Source: Garcia nutans
Taxonomy: Eukaryota > Streptophyta > Magnoliopsida > Malpighiales > Euphorbiaceae
Direction of reading: 5' to 3'
DNA: 64,000 bases
NCBI GenBank assembly: GCA_947685225.1
Contig: CANTUV010000035.1
Coordinates: 42,656,001-42,720,000 of the forward strand
Below are positions 58,223-64,000 of the stretch, in pieces (position 1 is the stretch's first letter; every line of letters begins with the position of its first letter). Under the pieces are notes generated by a model. It made no database searches. It had not been told where the DNA came from and saw only the letters and a list, made by a program, of their open reading frames with translations. Both the position numbers and the translations under genes were made by a program.

Positions 58223-60556
58223 CTACTTTGGCATCTCAATAGTTTCATATGCCCGATATTTGAGTGATTTACTTGCTTCAAGAAAAGCAAGCTGCTCCAT
58301 TGCTTCTCGATCCTCAACATTTTCCTGCAATAAACACAACTCAAGGGGATCCTTGGAAACAATGTTAGTAACACAATTGACGGTCTCATGCTCAATAATA
58401 TCATTGCATGATTCCACCTCATCAAGTGAAAGTGGATGTTTCATAGCATTATGTATTCTAAAAATAACCTTCTCACCACCCACTCTCAAAGTTAATGTGC
58501 CATCATGAACATCAATAAGGGCACGGGATGTATTTAAAAATGGCCTACCAAGAATAAGTGAAACATCTGCATCCTCATCGATAACGATGACAACAAAATC
58601 ATTGGGAAAAATGAAATCTTCGACTTTTACCAACACATCTTCTATAATGCCACGAGGGTAGACTACTGACTTATCAGCAAGTTGGATGGTCATAAGTGTT
58701 GGTTTGGGTTTATCAATGCCTAACTCTTTAAACATTTTGTAGGGCATAACACTTATGCTAGCCCTCAAATCAACCAATGCACTTTTAACCTCAAGGTTAC
58801 CTATCAAACATGGAATGGTAAAACTACCTGGATCTTTTAACTTCTTAGGTAACCTCCTTTGCAAAATTGCCGAACTCTTTTCAAAAAAATGCACTAAAGA
58901 CACTTCCTCAAGTTTCCTTTTGTTAGAAAGGATATCTTTCAAAATTTTAGCATATTTAGGCATCTGTGACAAAGCTTTAGCAAATGGAATATTAATGTGA
59001 AATTGTTTAAAAAGTTCAAGAAACTTACCGAACTGAGCATCAATCTTATCCTTGTTCAACCTTGCCGGGTATGGTACTCTAGGTCGGTATTCCTTCATTA
59101 TGGGGCTGCTTTCTTATGGCTGGTTCTCTTTCTCACTTTCTAGTGCAGCTTTCTCTCCCGAAGTGATAGGAGGATCGTGTTCTTTTTCTTTTTCTTGTAC
59201 TTCAGCCCTTTTCTCTACCACTTCTCCTCTTTTCTCATCCACATTACCATGGATCTCTTTTCCACTCCTTAGTGTAATTACCTTAAGCTGCTCTTTAGGA
59301 TTTGCCTCAGTGTTGCTAGTTAAACTCCCTTGTGGTCTCTCACTGAGCAGCTTGGCAATTTGCCCCACCTGATTCTCCAAATTATGAATAGAGGCTTGCT
59401 AATTTCCAAGGGTGGTTTCAGTTGATTGGAACCTAGTTTTAGAAGCATCTACAAATTTCTCCATCATGTCCTCCAAATTACTCTTTCTTAGAGGGGCAGC
59501 TTGTTAATGTTGGGGCTATTGGAATCCAGGGGGAGGCCTTGGATTATTCTGATTATTCCATGAGAAATTAGGATGATTTCTCGACCACGGATTGTACGTG
59601 TTGCTGTAGGGGTTATTCTGATGTTGCCTTGGCATATTTTCAATATAATCTACTTGCTCTTGCCTAGCAAACAGGTTGCCATTTTGGCAATCTTGACTTT
59701 GATGTCCACCCCCACACTATTCATATGACATCACCTGCATCACTTTCCCCGAAAAAGAAGAAGAAGCTAAAGAATCAATCTTTTTGTTCATTGCTTCCAA
59801 CTGTGCTGTCAAAGCAACTACGAGGTCCAATTGATGTGAACCAGCAACCCTTAACTTCCCTTGTTCCCTTGGGGTTTGCCGCTGATAATTTGTAAGGGCC
59901 ATGTCGTTAATCAAATCCCTTGCTTCTTCAGGTGTTTTATTATTTATGGTACCTCCGCTGGCTGCATTGATGGACTGCTTACTTGAGTAACTCAATCCAT
60001 TGTAGAAAGTTTGGATCTGAAGCCACAGCGGCAGCCCATGGTGAGGACATCTCAATAAATCCTTAAATCTTTCCCAAGCATCATACAGGGTTTCACCATC
60101 TAGCTGGAGAAAAGAGGAAATATCATTCCTCAACTTGGCAGTTTTGGACGGTGAAAAATACTTCTCTAAGAATTTTTCTGCTAGTTGGCCCCATGTAGTG
60201 AAAGTGTTTGGAGGAAAAGACTTCAGCCACTTCTTTGGTCGGTCTCTGAGCATGAATGGGAACAACCTCAACCTAATTGCATCTTCAGAGTTAAATGTGT
60301 CACATATTTCCAGAAAAGTCTCAATGTGTGCATTAGGATCTTCGTTTGGGAACCCATCAAACTGACAAGTCTGCTGCACCATTTGAATGACATTTGTCTT
60401 TATCTCGAATTTATTTGCAGCAATCACCAGTCTTTATATACTTGATTCAGCCCCATTAAGAGTAGGCCTAGCAAACTCTTGCATGTTCCTTGGCTCATTT
60501 TCTGCCATTTCTTCTTCTAAGATGAGATCTTCAAAGTTCGGTTCCGTCTCTGCCAT
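58223..60556 (-). pseudogene. gag: gag and protease (Athila type)
   Basis: The frame opens with ATG at 60556 (MAETEPNFEDLILEEE) and stays in one frame to 58223, interrupted by stops at 60436, 59719 and 59116 and two more near 59500-59530. The capsid-like part has CQFDGFPNEDPNAHIETFLE and WLKSFPPNTFTTWGQLAEKF. The zinc knuckle is damaged: the first Cys position reads Tyr in MSYE, followed by a stop, then CGGGHQSQDC. NLENQVGQIAKLLSERPQGS and ITLRSGKE follow. The protease domain (59098-58223) has SALVDLRASISVMPY, where D-L-G-A-S is usual, so the active-site Gly is Arg, and later ADVSLILGRPFLNTSRALID. Confidence 0.88.
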
Positions 60557-60760
60557 AATTGTTTCCTTTTCTTCCTTTCGCTTTCTCCTCAATGTTCTCT
60601 CTACTCTTGATCTAATTCAAAGAGTTGGGAAGAGCTAGCTCGGGTCATAAACAGGAAGAAGTACCTAGAATGACAGTCAAAAAGCAAGAACTTATGTTAA
60701 AACAAAATAAAATAAAAACTAAATCAACAGTCATAATTATATTACTAATATTAAAAACCG

Positions 60761-60781
60761 TTGTCCCCTACAGCGGCGCCA
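60761..60781 (-). other. primer-binding site of the Athila element
   Basis: The minus strand reads TGGCGCCGCTGTAGGGGACA, six bases from the 5' LTR. TGGCGCCG is the Athila-type start (Asp-tRNA is usual); the middle GCTGTAGG differs from the common GTTGCCGG or GTTGTCGG. Confidence 0.85.
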
Positions 60782-60787
60782 AAAACT

Positions 60788-62057
60788 TGATGGTGTGAAA
60801 CTATGCTATTATAATACCGCAAGTGCACGGGTCGTTCAATTAATAAAGTAGTGAGTGAGTTATCGTTCCACTGGGGACAAGGCTAAGTACTAGTGCAAAT
60901 TTTAACTGTTATTTGATAAATCAATAGTTTTGTAAAGTTTTGTAACTAAAGATAATTAACTTAATAATTGAAAATAGAGAGCGATTGAGTATTAAATGAA
61001 TTGATTAATGATGAAAATACTATCCAGATATTAAATCCCCCTAGCCACAATTATATTTATGAAAATCAATTCAATTAAACCAAATAATAGAGTTCAATTG
61101 GTGTTCCTTTAAATTAGACTAAAACCTTTCTCAAGTGAATTAATCCCTAATCACTAAGTAGAATGCTGGAATCTCTTCTCAAACATAATTAAGTAGATAT
61201 TGCATTAAGAATAAGGAATCATAAACCAAAGGATCTTGTAAGTCTATCTCTAGTACTCCAATCAATCCTCAATCCTTATGAGTATTCAATTCATATCAAG
61301 CTTTCTCAAGTCAATAATATGAAAATTACAACCAATCAATAAGCATGCTATTATCAATTGGAAATAAATTATTAAGCATCATAAGAATAAAGCAACTCAG
61401 TCAAATGATTTAATTAAATAAAATTATTCAATCCATAAAATAAAGCTAGGGTTCATCAATATCTAGATAGAGAATGAGTTAGTTCATGTTCAAAACCAGA
61501 AAACCAGAACAAGAGAAATAAGAAAAAGAATCCAAACAATCCATGGCTAATAATTTGTATTTCTTCACTTGAATCCTTGAATCTTGGATTAGATCTTGTT
61601 TAGGATATGTCTTCACCTTTAATCTCAGCTCCAAAACTCTCTTTTTTGCTTTAGAAGTCGGCTCTAGGTTCCCTAATTCGTGCTTCAGCTCAGCTTTTAT
61701 AGTGCAGATATTTTCGCCTGACAAGCTCATGTCACTGGGCGTGTCACAACCACTATGAATCATTGCAATAGGCATGCTCGGTGACACGCCCATGTCACTG
61801 GGCATGTCAATACTTCTGTATGGTAGTATCAAGGTCACGTCCATCGACACGCCCATGTCTATGGGCGTGTCACTTGAAGAATTTTGCTCTTTTCCTCTAC
61901 TTTCATCCGTAATTCCTCCGAAATGACCATAAGCCTCGAAATACAGAGAATTCCTTAAATTAACCCTAAAAAGCACTTGAACAAACAAATTAAACTCAAT
62001 TGGATAATAATCATATTAAGAAATAGGGGCAAAATTTCATCAATTGTGCACTTATCA
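60788..62057 (-). repeat. 5' LTR of the Athila element
   Basis: A 1270-base LTR opens TGATGGTGTGAAACTATGC and ends GCACTTATCA. It carries a GACACG-type block at 61719-61873. It is collinear with 46449-47432 plus 50759-51060, with scattered differences. Confidence 0.93.
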
Positions 62058-62396
62058 ATATTACTCATTAACCAACAATGTAGTAAGTAACTTAACACAT
62101 TTTTCAACCAAATGTGTTAAGTCCAAATGCTATACATATATAAGCAATTATTCAAAGTTTGTACTTACCTCTAAAAGCAACAAAACAAGCTCAAACACCA
62201 CTTTTAACCTCCTCTTCCAAGATATCCCTCAACACTTGAATTAGGTAACTCAAGTCTCTTCAAAGCCTAAACCAAATGTGATTAAAAATAATCAATTAGT
62301 AACACACTTATAGACATATACAAAACCTCTTAACACAAGGATAAGAAACACAAAGAAAAATAAGAAAAAGGACTATCTAGAACAAAATCTACACAT

Positions 62397-62747
62397 GACA
62401 CACTTAACAACACAGAAGTGTCAATGACCGTGCCTAAACCCACAACACAAAAGTTTCAACACGCTCATTGACATGGGCGGGTTAATGACCATGTCCTAAG
62501 CTCTATATTACAGCAGATAAGACACATCCAGAGACATGGGCGTGCCCTTACCCAGGCCAAAACTCCTACAACACAGTAGTTGTGACACTCTCAGTGACAT
62601 GGGCATGTCACTGCACGTGTCAATACTATAATATTATAGAAGCTGTGACACATTCAGTGACATGGGCACGTCACTGCACGTGTCACCAATACTAAAAATA
62701 GAACCATCGACACGCCCAAAGACATGGCCGTGTCACCGGGCGTGTCA
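62397..62747 (-). repeat. GACACG/CGTGTC quasi-palindrome block, LTR copy F
   Basis: About six units, e.g. GACACTCTCAGTGACATG with GGCATGTCACTGCACGTGTC. It lies in the same LTR position as the blocks of copies A, D and E. Confidence 0.85.
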
Positions 62748-63360
62748 AGCCAAAATCTTGATATCAACACATAATTGTCACATCCAAAATTATCTTTCCT
62801 TACCCTTTTCAACTCTATACATACCAATACCAACCATTAACACATACTACACCAAACATCAAATTTGCACATATACAAACTTCCATAGAAAATCAAGGAA
62901 ACAAGTTAGAAACTTACCAAATATGGAGAAAATCCTCAAAACTCCAACTTAAAAACTTGAAATCCTTCAATTACTTATGCTTACAAGAAGTAAATTTCTC
63001 CTTTCCTTTGATGGAGGTAGCCAGCCTTCAATGGAGAAAGAAGAAGAAGAAGAAGATAATCACCAACTCCTCTTTAACCAACTAATCCCCTTTTAACCAC
63101 ACAATTATCCCACTTTCACTCTCCACTAAGTAAAAACATATATATATATAATTAATATAAAAATATCATCTACCACTAACAACATAATTAATTTAAAATA
63201 ACATTTGACCAAGTTAAAATGTTGACTTGTATATATTATGTATATCTACATATATATATCATATAAACATTTTTCTTTTTCACTTAATTATATATATATA
63301 CTTTTAAATCATTTATTTAATTTTCAAAAATTAAAATTTTCAAAATTTTGAGATATTACA

Positions 63361-63758
63361 ATAATGCTCATCAGGAGACAAAGGGAAGTAAATGAAAACC
63401 TTGGAACTTTTATTGATGATGAAATGATTACAAGGTTTTTCATTACAAATAGACTCAAAATTAGATGATTTTAAAGAATCAGACTTGAAAATGATATACT
63501 TAGATTTTGAATAAGAAGGCTTGGACTCAAACTCAAATTTAGTGTTGGAAACTGACTCAGAACTTGACTTGACTTTGAACTCAAGTTGGATTCTTGGCTT
63601 GGTATCTGACACGGGCTTAAAATCTAACTAAAAGTTTGACTCTTGACTAGGTTGGAAATCTAGTTCTACTATGGTTGGGGTAGAATCTGATGATGGATTG
63701 CCATTCTTTTCAAAATACCAATTGTTAAGTATTCTCACAGCTAATTGGATCAGGTTAC
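63361..63758 (-). pseudogene. pol: Tat/Ogre pol, region upstream of RT
   Basis: A minus-strand frame (63612-63366) rich in Ser, Lys and Glu (IQLEFKVKSSSESVSNTKFE) ends VFIYFPLSPDEHY. It joins directly onto the fragment at 45301 once solo LTR copy F and one ATAAT are removed. It has no recognised domain. It likely belongs to the linker between protease and RT. Confidence 0.5.
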
Positions 63759-64000
63759 TGTGAGTAGGGAATTTTGCCCCCACTCCCGGTGGAATGATTC
63801 TTGCGACTTCAGTACTGTTAGACTTTAGGCCTTAGAGAACACGGGCCTAAACTCAGAGAATAGGAGTCGCTACCCAGATGGGCTAGGAAGATAGAAAGGG
63901 GTGGATACTCAATTCCTAAGGAATGTCCAACCCCTAATGGGTTCAAAAAGTTGGGTACATATGAGAAATGTGAGAATGACCCAGCACTCGCATAATGTCT
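63759..64000 (-). repeat. Tat-type LTR, cut by window end
   Basis: The block opens TGTGAGTAGGGAATTTTGCC and matches the first 240 bases of the LTR at 25409. No primer site is seen to its left, so it is a separate insertion rather than the 5' LTR of the neighbouring Tat pol. Confidence 0.8.

Larger units (their letters stand above)
46449..62057 (-). mobile_element. Athila-type Ty3/gypsy element, TSD ATATT
   Basis: Direct LTRs (46449-51060, interrupted, and 60788-62057) enclose gag, pol and an env-like frame on the minus strand. The primer site begins TGGCGCC as in Athila. ATATT flanks it at 46444-46448 and 62058-62062, inside solo LTR copy F. Every gene has stops or frameshifts. Confidence 0.93.
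45302..63360 (-). repeat. solo Tekay-like LTR copy F, TSD ATAAT, split by the Athila element
   Basis: The LTR proper is 45302-46448 plus 62063-63360. It opens TGTAACACCC and ends GAGATATTACA, and ATAAT flanks it at 45297-45301 and 63361-63365. No internal region of its own is present. In element sense it has donor 1 at 62917-62912, a GACACG block 62397-62747, an exon-like segment 62266-62169, a hairpin 62090-62122, arms 62152-62164 and 45776-45788, and twin hairpins 45736-45773. A two-unit repeat ('catcccaactaggcttcaag') lies at about 46037-46160. Confidence 0.92.

Overview
This window is intergenic plant DNA made almost entirely of nested LTR retrotransposons. It is AT-rich and shows no convincing host gene, tRNA or rRNA. 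The plant origin is supported by the element families: Tekay/Del-like chromoviruses with a C-terminal chromodomain remnant and an initiator-Met primer site; a Tat/Ogre-type element with a second RNase H; an Athila-type element with an env-like frame after pol; and a plant L1-type LINE. I cannot name the species; a repeat-rich angiosperm, probably a dicot, is the most I can say. All coding regions carry stops or frameshifts. The LTR pairs I compared by eye differ by a few percent, so the elements are old and probably inactive.

Layout. 1-6590 is a 5'-cut Tekay-like element (+) with its 3' LTR. 6591-8840 holds decayed minus-strand exons of a plant-mobile-domain/DUF7745-like protein. 9855-11504 is a solo Tat-type LTR. 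11505-18573 is the remains of a gag-only Athila-like element. It is split by a solo Tekay-like LTR (12148-15113, TSD AAGCA), and a 602-base tandem triplication starts inside that LTR's end. From 18575 rightward the base layer is a Tat/Ogre pol gene on the minus strand, now in three pieces: 18575-20689, 45086-45301 and 63361-63758. Two insertions split it. The first is a complete Tekay-like element (20690-45085, TSD GTGGG). The second is a solo Tekay-like LTR (45302-46448 plus 62063-63360, TSD ATAAT).

The complete Tekay-like element is itself split by a Tat-type element that has gag but no pol (25409-39964, TSD CTTAG). That element carries a LINE fragment (33530-34912) and a reversed solo LTR of its own family (36124-38365, TSD CATAC). 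The solo LTR is split by an Athila element (46449-62057, TSD ATATT), whose left LTR is split by another solo Tekay-like LTR (47433-50753, TSD CACTG). The window ends inside one more Tat-type LTR (63759 on).

The most interesting signal is in the non-coding LTRs. Six diverged Tekay-like LTR copies share one architecture. A splice donor comes first, then an intron-like stretch, in five of the six filled with GACACG/CGTGTC quasi-palindromes. An 86-98-base exon-like segment follows, bounded by an acceptor and a second donor (GTAAGTACAAAC). Then come a hairpin, a repeat cassette that differs between LTR types, a distant inverted copy of the donor-side sequence, and finally twin adjacent hairpins. 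Several stems keep pairing through paired base changes. The GACACG quasi-palindromes also occur in the unrelated Athila element, both in its LTRs and between its pol and env-like frames. This points to a structured, possibly spliced LTR RNA and to motif sharing between retrotransposon lineages; both are inference until tested.
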